58,933 nucleotides of DNA. Source: Gammaproteobacteria bacterium (GTDB taxonomy: Bacteria > Pseudomonadota > Gammaproteobacteria > Thiotrichales > Thiotrichaceae). Position 1 is the stretch's first letter. Every line of letters starts with the position of its first letter. Positions 52,483-58,933 of this stretch are shown one piece after another. A program made the translations under genes and the position numbers. A model generated the notes under the pieces. The model did not search any database. It saw only the letters and a list, made by a program, of their open reading frames with translations, and had not been told where the DNA came from. The stretch covers positions 1 through 58,933 of the forward strand of contig JAHJJD010000028.1 of NCBI GenBank assembly GCA_018822845.1, written 5' to 3'.

Positions 52483-52950
52483 TCCCAGCAAGTCCTCAAG
52501 TTCGCCCAGCGCCCGCCGGTATACCCGGCGCTTGAAAAACACCACCTGCCGGGCAGGTCGCCAGTAGTCCACCCACTCCCAGTGGTCAAACTCGGGTTTT
52601 TCAGTAGCCTGCAAATTAACCGCATGATCATGGCCCAGCAAACGCAGCAGGAACCAGCGCTGCTTCTGCCCGATGCACAACGGTTTCGCGCGACGACGAA
52701 TCATGTAATGGGGGATGCGGTAACGCAACCATCCACGGGTTTGTCCGATGACTTCGACATGCTCCTGACGTAAGCCCAGTTCCTCATAGAGCTCACGGTA
52801 CATCGCCTGTGTCGGTGTTTCTCCTCGATCAATGCCTCCCTGTGGAAACTGCCAGGAATCCTGCCCCAGCCGCTTCCCCCAAAACACTTTGCCATCGCAA
52901 TTGCAGAGGATGATGCCAACATTGGCTCTAAATCCTTCCTCATCAATCAC
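52480..52950 (-). CDS. rppH: RNA pyrophosphohydrolase RppH, 156 aa
   Basis: RppH is a Nudix hydrolase that removes pyrophosphate from mRNA 5' ends and so triggers decay. The Nudix box is [20 protein letters not shown], followed by LGL. The family start [16 protein letters not shown] is reached by a GTG at 52950, with GGAGAG 6 nt upstream; longer in-frame sequence upstream is not conserved. WSWQFPQGG-type residues (SWQFPQGG) precede the box. It diverges from a HAD phosphatase gene. Confidence 0.94.
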   Translation of the reverse strand: MIDEEGFRANVGIILCNCDGKVFWGKRLGQDSWQFPQGGIDRGETPTQAMYRELYEELGLRQEHVEVIGQTRGWLRYRIPHYMIRRRAKPLCIGQKQRWFLLRLLGHDHAVNLQATEKPEFDHWEWVDYWRPARQVVFFKRRVYRRALGELEDLLG

Positions 52951-53071
52951 GAAAATCTCTCCAAAGCTGAATCTTTCCTGATTTTTCCACAAACTGTCAT
53001 GGTTCGGCAATTTCATCAGCGCAGAAACCGGGTACAATCGCTCATTTTTCTCCACAGGAGTTTGGCAGGCC

Positions 53072-53725
53072 ATGACTCTGGCGCTTTTCGATCTCGACAA
53101 TACCTTGCTTAGCGGCGACAGCGACTACGAATGGGGGCAGTTTCTGGTCAGGAAAGGGCTGGTCGACCCGGAAACCTACGCAGCCGAAAACCAGCGCTTT
53201 TATGGCCAATATCAGCAAGGCACACTGGACATACTGGAATATTCGGCATTTGCCTTCAAACCGCTCAGCGAACGCAGCATGGCAGAACTGGCCGCCCTGC
53301 ACCGTGATTTCATGCAGGAAAGCATCCTGCCGATCATGTCGGACGCCGCCCACCAGTTGGTCGAGGAACACCGCAGGCAAGACCATACGCTGGTAGTGAT
53401 CACCGCCACCAACAGCTTCATTACCCGCCCGATTGCAGCAGCATTTGGCATTTCCAACCTGCTGGCAACCGAACCCAAAGTGGTGGATGGGCGCTATACC
53501 CGCGAAGTCGCAGGCATACCCTGCTTCCAGCACGGCAAGGTCAGCCGTTTGCAGGACTGGCTGCAAAACCGCCACGAAACACTGGCGGGCAGTTTCTTTT
53601 ACAGCGATTCGCATAATGATTTGCCGTTGCTGGAAATGGTGGAAAATCCGGTAGCCGTTGACCCGGATACTGTTTTGCACTCGGTAGCGCAAGAACGCGG
53701 CTGGCCAGTCATTTCCTTGCGGTAA
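53072..53725 (+). CDS. HAD-superfamily (SerB-like, subfamily IB) phosphatase, 217 aa
   Basis: Motif I is [15 protein letters not shown] with nucleophile Asp7, motif II is VVITATNSF, and motif III includes [11 protein letters not shown]. The late Asp is in [14 protein letters not shown]. This subgroup of HAD-IB phosphatases is often encoded beside rppH; the substrate may be a phosphorylated metabolite such as histidinol or serine phosphate, but it is not known. The 3' end overlaps the convergent recC 3' end by 17 nt. Confidence 0.9.
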   Translation: MTLALFDLDNTLLSGDSDYEWGQFLVRKGLVDPETYAAENQRFYGQYQQGTLDILEYSAFAFKPLSERSMAELAALHRDFMQESILPIMSDAAHQLVEEHRRQDHTLVVITATNSFITRPIAAAFGISNLLATEPKVVDGRYTREVAGIPCFQHGKVSRLQDWLQNRHETLAGSFFYSDSHNDLPLLEMVENPVAVDPDTVLHSVAQERGWPVISLR

Positions 53726-56700
53726 GCATTCTGCCGTAAACATCAGTCGCGACTTGCAGGAAGACCTCCGCCTGCGTTTCCAGCGGATTTTCATCGCGGT
53801 ATAGCAGGTGGTATTCGGGCTTTTCGCTTTCGCCTGCAAAGCTGCCGCTGCCTTCCCAGGTACTCATGACCTTGGCGACTTGCGGCTCCTTCTGCTCCAT
53901 CAGGTTGAGGCCGGTTTTGGGGAAGAATGGCAAGGGCTGCTGCAAGCCACGCCAGTACCACGCCAGCAACCGGGATAGCTGTTCCAGTGCATCTTCCTGC
54001 GCCGCCAGCACGTAACTCTTTTCCGGCGAAAAAATGAAGGTCTGGCGGCCACACACGCCCTCTTCCAGCGTATTGAGCGCCAGATGATGCAACCAGATGT
54101 CGAGCCAGTTCCAGTAACTCAGCTTGCCGAGCGAATATACCTTACGCCCTTCTGCATCAATCTGGCTGACCACACCACTGAGCTGGAAATCACCCAGCAG
54201 CAGGCTGAAAGGCTCACGGTGCAATTCCGGCAAGGGCTGGATACTGTCGAAAAACGACTGGGTAACGCCCACTTCCCGCCTGAACAGCAGGTCGCCCGGC
54301 TTGCCATGGGGCAGCAAACCCCGCGCCCGCAACAGCGGCAAGGCGTTTTCAGCCGGTTGGGATTTTTCCAGTTGCTGAAAAATGCTGGCGCGAATGTCGG
54401 TTGCGCTGAAACCTTCCAGCGTAAACGGCTCACGCACTGGTATTTCATGGTCACGCTCGCCCATATGCAGGCCGAAGCGCTCTTTCAGGAACAGGCGCGC
54501 GGGGTGCTGGAAAAAGCGGATAAGGTCAGACAGGGTGAGTTGACGGTAGGCGGGGTCGGGTGTGGGGAGCAACTCATGCTGCCAAAAAGTGCGGGCGAGG
54601 CGCGCATTACCCCCCATCCCCAACCCTTCCCCCGCAAGGGGGGAAGGGAGCAAGAATTGGGTGCTATAGGTGAACAAGCCATCCTGCCCACTCAGGTATT
54701 TGCGGCTGAACGCCTGTAGCGGGTGTTTGGTCAACAGGCGTTTGCTACACCCTTCCTCGCAGCGCTCCAGATAATCCAGCAGTTCGCTGACCAGTACGGA
54801 AGGCGGCAGTTCGGTGTTGTCCTGCGAACTCTGGCCGACGTAGCTGATGTACAGCCAGTCACGCGCCGACAGCAGGCTTTCCAGAAACAGGTAGCGGTCT
54901 TCGTCGCGTTTGAGGCGGTCACCGCGCTTGAACGACTTTCCCATCAGGTCGAAACTGGCGCGATTGTCACGCCGGGGAAAAATGCCGTCGTTCATGCCGA
55001 TCAACCCGACAAAACGGAACGGCACGGTGCGCATCGGCATCAGGGCGCAAAAGGTGATGCCACGCCCGAGGAAACCTTCCGACTCACTGCGCTTGTCGAG
55101 CTGTTCGGACAAGGCGCTATGGAACACCGGCCATGCCAGTGCTTGCGTGAAACCGGCCTGTTGCAGTGTTTTTTTCAGGTTGTCGAGTGCCTGCCAGACT
55201 GACTGCAAGGGAGCCTCTTCGCCGACCACCGTTTTTAATACATGGCGGAAGCGGCGATCCCATTCCTGAAAATCCTGCTGCTGGCTATTCCACTGTGCCA
55301 GTTCAAAAATGACATCCAGCACTTGCTGCAAACGCCCCAGCATTTCAGCCTGACTGCCTTCGATTTCGTTGTACGGCAGCACCTCGCTGAACAACGCCTC
55401 ACCCGGCAGGGCGTAACCCAGCAACAGACGATCCAGGCCGTAGCGCCAGGTGTGTTCGCTGGTGCCTGCGCCGCCGCGCTCCGGGCGCATCTGCGCATCG
55501 GTTCCCCAGCGGATGTTGACGGCACGTATCCATGCGCGGCATTGCATGACCTGCGTTTCATCCATTCCCAGGTGCGCACGCACTTCTTCAAACTCCAGCA
55601 GGCTCAAGACGCTTTCGGCATCACAACGGCCTTGCGGCAATTCCAGCAGATGCTGGCAAAGGTTGAGGACGCCTTGCGTATAACCGGGGCTGCGGTCAGC
55701 GATGCTGAACGGCAAGGGGTATTCTGCGCTGGAAAAAACGGCGTCCAGATACGGGGCGTAGGCATCGATGTCGGGCATCATTACCACTACATCGGCAGGC
55801 GTCAGGTCAGGGTTGGCTGCAAACAGGGCGAGCAACTGGTCGTAGAGGACTTCGGCTTCGCGCATGGGGGAATGGCAGGCGTGGAAGAAAATCCCCCCCG
55901 CCCCCCCTTTTTCAAAGGGGGGAGAAGGAATGGGATGGTGATCTTCTTGTTCCCCCCTTTGAAAAAGGGGGGCTAGGGGGGATTTCTCTTCCGGCATTTG
56001 CAGGTGCAGGATGTCGGTCTGGATGCGTCGCAACAGGGTGGTTTCGCCGGATTCCACGAATAGTGCATCGTCGTCAATGTCAGCCTCGGCTTCGATCAGC
56101 AGGTCGAGGAAATCGCGCCCTTGCCTGCCCCAAGAGGCCAGCAGGGGATTACCGACGCTGATGTTTTCCTGCACGTCGGCGGCCTGCTTGCGTTTGCGCT
56201 TTTCGGATTCGATGTCGCCCCAATACTCGGGGCTGGGGTTCATCAGGTAGACGTGGATGTCGATGTATTTGGCGACTTCCGCCAGCAGTTGCACATAGCC
56301 AGGTGAAAGCACGGGGACGGAGAAGAAACTGATGCGTTTGGGTAGTTTGGCTGAGGGAGACAAAGAATCGCCTGCATGGCAGGCTCCTACGAGAGCTTGG
56401 GCGAAACGGTCTTGCAGGCGTACCCAATGGGGGAGTTTTTGTTCGCCTGCTATGCGCCACCACAGGCGGGCTTGCCAGACTTCGGAGCCGTTCCCTTCGA
56501 CTCTGTTGGCTTCGACTCCGCTCAGCCAACGGACATCCCGTTCCCTGAGCGGAGTCGAAGGGATCGGAGTCGATGCCTCCCACTCGCGTATCCATTCGGG
56601 GCGGAAAAACAGGTACTGGTCGAATACTTTGGCCAGTTGCCCCGCCAGCTGCCATGCGCCTTCCTCGCCAGTGTTGAGGTAATGCGCCAGTTCCGGCCAT

Positions 56701-57011
56701 TGCTGCGGCTCTTGCAGAAAGATGTCGAATAGCCTCCAGCGTAGGCTTGCCGGGGCGCACGGGTCTTTTTCCGGCACGTCAGTCAATACGTCACGTAGCA
56801 ATTCCCACGTCATTTCTGCCGGAAACAGATAGCGGATATTGGCGGTGATACCGTTGAAGGTAGCGGTTTGCAGGGAAAGCCAGCGACCCATGCCGCTGTT
56901 TTGTACAACGACATGTTCCTGCACCAGGGGCGACAACGGGTCTGCTTGCTGCAAGGCAGCGAAGTACCGGGCAAGTTGTTCGAGGTGGTTGGAATGGTGG
57001 AGGTGAAGCAT
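53709..57011 (-). CDS. recC: Exodeoxyribonuclease V gamma chain (RecC), 1100 aa
   Basis: RecC is the Chi-recognising subunit of RecBCD, which repairs double-strand breaks and destroys foreign linear DNA. Recognisable parts are HHSNHLEQLARYFAALQQ, VQNSGMGRWLSLQTATFNGI, FNGITANIRYLFPAEMTWEL, GRGITFCALMPMRTVPFRFV, GLIGMNDGIFPRRD and the C-terminal VLAAQEDALEQLSRLLAWYW. The length is close to E. coli RecC (1122). Four in-frame tracts look like dispersed repeats rather than RecC sequence: SPSAK/CHAGDS, SGVEANRVEG, PLFQRGEQEDHHPIPSPPFE and LPSPLAGEGLGMGG. recB and recD are not in the window. Confidence 0.94.
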   Translation of the reverse strand: MLHLHHSNHLEQLARYFAALQQADPLSPLVQEHVVVQNSGMGRWLSLQTATFNGITANIRYLFPAEMTWELLRDVLTDVPEKDPCAPASLRWRLFDIFLQEPQQWPELAHYLNTGEEGAWQLAGQLAKVFDQYLFFRPEWIREWEASTPIPSTPLRERDVRWLSGVEANRVEGNGSEVWQARLWWRIAGEQKLPHWVRLQDRFAQALVGACHAGDSLSPSAKLPKRISFFSVPVLSPGYVQLLAEVAKYIDIHVYLMNPSPEYWGDIESEKRKRKQAADVQENISVGNPLLASWGRQGRDFLDLLIEAEADIDDDALFVESGETTLLRRIQTDILHLQMPEEKSPLAPLFQRGEQEDHHPIPSPPFEKGGAGGIFFHACHSPMREAEVLYDQLLALFAANPDLTPADVVVMMPDIDAYAPYLDAVFSSAEYPLPFSIADRSPGYTQGVLNLCQHLLELPQGRCDAESVLSLLEFEEVRAHLGMDETQVMQCRAWIRAVNIRWGTDAQMRPERGGAGTSEHTWRYGLDRLLLGYALPGEALFSEVLPYNEIEGSQAEMLGRLQQVLDVIFELAQWNSQQQDFQEWDRRFRHVLKTVVGEEAPLQSVWQALDNLKKTLQQAGFTQALAWPVFHSALSEQLDKRSESEGFLGRGITFCALMPMRTVPFRFVGLIGMNDGIFPRRDNRASFDLMGKSFKRGDRLKRDEDRYLFLESLLSARDWLYISYVGQSSQDNTELPPSVLVSELLDYLERCEEGCSKRLLTKHPLQAFSRKYLSGQDGLFTYSTQFLLPSPLAGEGLGMGGNARLARTFWQHELLPTPDPAYRQLTLSDLIRFFQHPARLFLKERFGLHMGERDHEIPVREPFTLEGFSATDIRASIFQQLEKSQPAENALPLLRARGLLPHGKPGDLLFRREVGVTQSFFDSIQPLPELHREPFSLLLGDFQLSGVVSQIDAEGRKVYSLGKLSYWNWLDIWLHHLALNTLEEGVCGRQTFIFSPEKSYVLAAQEDALEQLSRLLAWYWRGLQQPLPFFPKTGLNLMEQKEPQVAKVMSTWEGSGSFAGESEKPEYHLLYRDENPLETQAEVFLQVATDVYGRMLTARK
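54606..54657. repeat. GC-rich repeat arm inserted in recC
   Basis: CCCCCCATCCCCAACCC and TTCCCCCGCAAGGGGGGAAG, then GGAGCAAGAA, match an arm of the dispersed family including its spacer start. In the recC frame it encodes FLLPSPLAGEGLGMGGN with no frame loss. Confidence 0.75.
55888..55988. repeat. Bipartite GC-rich element inserted in recC
   Basis: Two inverted arms lie inside recC: CCCCCCCTTTTTCAAAGGGG and CCCCCTTTGAAAAAGGGGGG followed by CTAGGGGGGATTT. The sequence between contains AAGGAATGGGATGGTGATC. They encode KSPLAPLFQRGEQEDHHPIP then SPPFEKGGAGGIFF in the recC frame. The arm core (CCTTTxxCAAAGG) resembles the element at 7106-7228. Confidence 0.8.
56362..56395. repeat. Repeat-like tract GCCTGCATGGCAGGCTCCTA in recC
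   Basis: TCGCCTGCATGGCAGGCTCC contains the palindrome GCCTGC/GCAGGC with a 2-nt centre (AT). It resembles REP-like palindromes found between genes in other gammaproteobacteria. In the recC frame it gives VGACHAGDS. Confidence 0.5.
56495..56577. repeat. Inverted GACTCCGCTCAG-type repeat in recC
   Basis: CTTCGACTCCGCTCAGCCAA on one side and CTGAGCGGAGTCGAAGGG on the other form a long inverted repeat (core TTCGACTCCGCTCAG/CTGAGCGGAGTCGAA). It encodes part of TPLRERDVRWLSGVEANRVE in the recC frame. Repeats with this core are common between genes in many bacteria; here it is inside a conserved gene. Confidence 0.75.
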
Positions 57012-57105
57012 TGCTGGCTACCCGTTATTAAAATCCACTTGAATCAATAATGACCGAAAATCAGTCTAAATCTGAACCTACGCTTGCTACAAAGTACAGC
57101 TTTGG

Positions 57106-57138
57106 TTGACAATCCACATCTTCCTACCGATTATCGGT
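57106..57138 (+). promoter_or_regulatory. Candidate promoter and palindromic operator upstream of ugd
   Basis: TTGACA (57106-57111) is followed after 17 bp by GATTAT (57129-57134), a moderate -10. The palindrome ACCGATTATCGGT (57126-57138) overlaps the -10, an ideal place for a repressor. The rest of the 302-bp gap before ugd shows no gene. Confidence 0.45.
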
Positions 57139-57313
57139 ATTGAATTACCTTATGCTACATGACGTGGTAGGGCGGTAGCGTGCCTATTGAGCGACAGTAT
57201 GCCGGAAAGGGTTTTCGGGTCAAACGTATAGTTTGCTACTTTCTGCCAAATCGCTTGCCCTTAGGGTAGTTCGCTCAGCCCATCACATTAACAACGACAC
57301 GAACCCATAACCC

Positions 57314-58480
57314 ATGAAAATCGCAATTGCCGGAACCGGCTACGTCGGCCTCTCCAACGCCATGCTGCTGGCGCAACACCATGAAGTAGTAGCACTGGAC
57401 ATCGTGCCAGAGAAAGTCTCACAACTGAATGCCAGACAGTCACCCATCGCGGATAGCGAGATTGAGGCATTCCTGCAACGGCAGGATTTGCAGTTCCGCG
57501 CCACGCTGGACAAGGAAGATGCCTACCGGGATGCGGCCTTTGTCATTATTGCCACGCCGACCGATTACGATACGCAGACCAACTACTTCAATACCCGCTC
57601 GGTGGAGGCGGTGATACGCGATGTGATGGCGATCAACCCGGCTGCGGTGATGGTGATCAAGTCAACCGTACCGGTGGGGTATACGGCGCGTATCCGCCAG
57701 GAAATGGGCAGCGACAACATCCTGTTTTCGCCGGAATTCCTGCGCGAAGGCTCGGCGCTGTATGACAACCTCTACCCATCGCGGATTGTGGTGGGGGAAC
57801 GTTCGCAGCGGGCGGCGACCTTTGCCGAGTTGTTGCAGCAAGGGGCGATCAAGCAGGACATCCCGACCCTGTTCACCGATTCGACCGAGGCGGAGGCGAT
57901 CAAGCTGTTTGCCAATACCTATCTGGCGATGCGGGTGGCGTATTTTAATGAGCTGGATACCTACGCCGCCACCCATGGGCTGGATACGCGCCAGATTATT
58001 GACGGGGTAAGCCTCGACCCGCGTATCGGCAACCATTACAACAACCCGTCGTTTGGCTATGGCGGTTACTGCCTGCCGAAGGATACCAAGCAACTGCTGG
58101 CCAACTACAGCGAAGTGCCACAGAACCTGATCAATGCAATTGTGGAAGCGAACCGCACCCGCAAGGATTTCATTGCCGATGACATTATCCGCCGTAACCC
58201 ACGGGTGGTGGGGATTTACCGGCTGATCATGAAGGCGGGGTCGGATAATTTCCGGGCGTCTTCCATCCAGGGCATCATGAAGCGCATCAAGGCCAAGGGG
58301 ATTGATGTGGTGGTATATGAGCCAGTGCTGGCGGAAGAGACGTTTTTCCGCTCGACGGTGATCCGCAATGTGGAGGCGTTCAAGCAGATGAGTGATGTGA
58401 TTGTGGCGAATCGGATGGTGGGTGAGTTGGATGATGTTGCAGCGAAGGTGTATACGCGGGATTTGTTTGGGAGTGACTAA
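57314..58480 (+). CDS. ugd: UDP-glucose 6-dehydrogenase, 388 aa
   Basis: The enzyme oxidises UDP-glucose to UDP-glucuronate for capsule, LPS or exopolysaccharide. The NAD-binding [15 protein letters not shown] opens the protein. The catalytic Cys is in [16 protein letters not shown] near residue 257, and [16 protein letters not shown] is conserved. The length (388) fits the shorter UDP-glucose/GDP-mannose dehydrogenase group. No polysaccharide genes are visible beyond it because the window ends. Confidence 0.95.
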   Translation: MKIAIAGTGYVGLSNAMLLAQHHEVVALDIVPEKVSQLNARQSPIADSEIEAFLQRQDLQFRATLDKEDAYRDAAFVIIATPTDYDTQTNYFNTRSVEAVIRDVMAINPAAVMVIKSTVPVGYTARIRQEMGSDNILFSPEFLREGSALYDNLYPSRIVVGERSQRAATFAELLQQGAIKQDIPTLFTDSTEAEAIKLFANTYLAMRVAYFNELDTYAATHGLDTRQIIDGVSLDPRIGNHYNNPSFGYGGYCLPKDTKQLLANYSEVPQNLINAIVEANRTRKDFIADDIIRRNPRVVGIYRLIMKAGSDNFRASSIQGIMKRIKAKGIDVVVYEPVLAEETFFRSTVIRNVEAFKQMSDVIVANRMVGELDDVAAKVYTRDLFGSD

Positions 58481-58528
58481 GCCGATCGGCTACACTTGAT
58501 AGCATGTTCCCCTGATAGACACGACACC

Positions 58529-58714
58529 ATGCAAGCACCCGAAATACTCGAACGTATCCGCAATGGCGAAGACAGCACCACCCAGTTCAAACAGGATGTA
58601 ACTGACGCCAACCGCCTAGCAGAGGAAATGGTGGCTTTCTCCAATGCCCAGGGCGGGTTATTGCTCATCGGCGTGAGTGATGACGACTCGGTGAGTAGTC
58701 TGGACGATACCCAA
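58529..58714 (+). pseudogene. N-terminal fragment of an AlbA_2-domain (Schlafen/RecG-like) gene, cut by an IS
   Basis: ILERIRNGEDSTTQFKQDVT and AEEMVAFSNAQGGLLLIGVS followed by LDDTQ are the start of the AlbA_2 (formerly AAA_4) putative DNA-binding domain. Proteins of this type are normally several hundred residues long. Homology stops after residue 62 (LDDTQ), where the sequence runs into IS200-like end DNA and a stop follows after ten unrelated codons. The ATG at 58529 (MQAPEILERI) is the likely start. The 3' remainder would lie beyond the IS, outside the window. Confidence 0.8.
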
Positions 58715-58933
58715 AGTAAGTATCTTCCGGCAAAGCCGGGGCTTTAAAATGCGTGAGCCGCTCAAAGCGGCTAAACAGGGGCGCTAACGCGGCCCTGAAC
58801 TATCGGTGACACCAATAGGTGTCCCTTCACTTCCACAGATCCAATTGATCCAAACGATGATCTTCACGTTCCTGATTGCGGATATAGGCACGGATCACCT
58901 CCTCGTCACGACCAACCGTTGATACAAAATAAC
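58715..58933 (-). mobile_element. IS200/IS605-type insertion element, right end and transposase 3' part
   Basis: The segment contains subterminal hairpins (CCGGC/GCCGG at 58727-58739, AGCCGCT/AGCGGCT at 58756-58772, CAGGGGCG.../CGCGGCCCTG at 58775-58798), typical of IS200-group ends. They are followed by the 3' end of a Y1 transposase gene on the minus strand. The left end lies outside the window. It interrupts the AlbA_2 gene. Confidence 0.8.
58827..58933 (-). CDS. tnpA: IS200/IS605-family Y1 transposase TnpA, C-terminal part
   Basis: The minus strand encodes YFVSTVGRDEEVIRAYIRNQ followed by EREDHRLDQLDLWK and a stop at 58827-58829. YFVSTVG and a Tyr-x-x-Asn-Gln helix are hallmarks of the REP/IS200 Y1 transposase C-terminus. 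The upstream part (HUH motif) is beyond the window edge. Confidence 0.85.
   Translation of the reverse strand, partial: YFVSTVGRDEEVIRAYIRNQEREDHRLDQLDLWK

Noticed and set aside
54084-56732. Several plus-strand frames of 80-240 codons opposite recC
   Set aside because: RecC is continuous on the minus strand from 53709 to 57011. The opposing frames lack ribosome sites and family motifs.

Overview
The window looks like a chromosomal segment of a sulfur-oxidising, PHB-storing gammaproteobacterium, most likely a Thiotrichales member of the Thiothrix/Thiolinea type. This rests on a class III PHA synthase (PhaC+PhaE) with a complete PHB cluster, two tandem sulfur-globule-like secreted low-complexity proteins, and gammaproteobacterial gene order at several loci: tig-clpP-clpX-lon-hupB-ppiD flanked by tRNAs, the dnaQ-rnhA-yafS/mltD block, and argC near erpA. 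No database search was possible, so family names come from motifs and context.

Layout. 1-4 kb: the tail of an unidentified ORF, then four plus-strand genes for exported or membrane proteins (one Sel1-like, one with a PKD-like domain). 4-8.2 kb: a methyltransferase and a minus-strand drug-type ABC exporter operon (HlyD-like lipoprotein, ATPase, ABC-2 permease), with the degenerate 3' end of a second permease 1 kb further on. 8.4-8.9 kb: two tiny secreted peptides. 9-14.4 kb: CorA, an ECF sigma factor with a cupin partner, and a fused LplT/Aas phospholipid-repair protein. 14.4-18.8 kb is an accessory island: a VapBC-type toxin-antitoxin pair, a DUF2283/DUF4258 pair whose DUF4258 gene has an in-frame stop, GC-rich and bipartite repeats, and a TIR-nSTAND NTPase-FGE protein. 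That last gene carries a single in-frame amber codon, and its C-terminus looks like the variable region of a diversity-generating retroelement (DGR) target.

19-32 kb is mostly housekeeping: an outer-membrane barrel, dnaQ, rnhA, yafS-like, mltD, an FHA protein, 5-formyl-THF cyclo-ligase, two sulfur-globule-like proteins, rlmJ, an EVE protein, a lipoprotein, mtaB and ppiD. 32-39.5 kb holds tRNA-Asp x2, tRNA-Val, hupB, lon, clpX, clpP, tig and tRNA-Leu/His/Arg/Pro, all on the minus strand. 39.7-45.4 kb is the PHB cluster: phaEC diverging from phaA-phaB-phaR, then a phasin, with TGC-N3-GCA boxes in both key promoter regions that suggest a PhaR regulon. 45.6-57 kb: ppc, erpA, bactofilin, a DUF6776-like protein, argC, a TlpA-like thioredoxin, hemJ, rppH, a HAD phosphatase and recC. 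57.3 kb to the end: ugd, then an AlbA_2 (Schlafen/RecG-like) gene cut off by an IS200-type element.

The most distinctive features are (i) the amber-interrupted TIR-nSTAND-FGE protein with its DGR-like variable region, and (ii) a family of dispersed bipartite GC-rich repeats. Some of these repeats have entered coding sequence in frame: one spans the hlyD/ATPase gene junction, and recC carries four repeat-like in-frame tracts.
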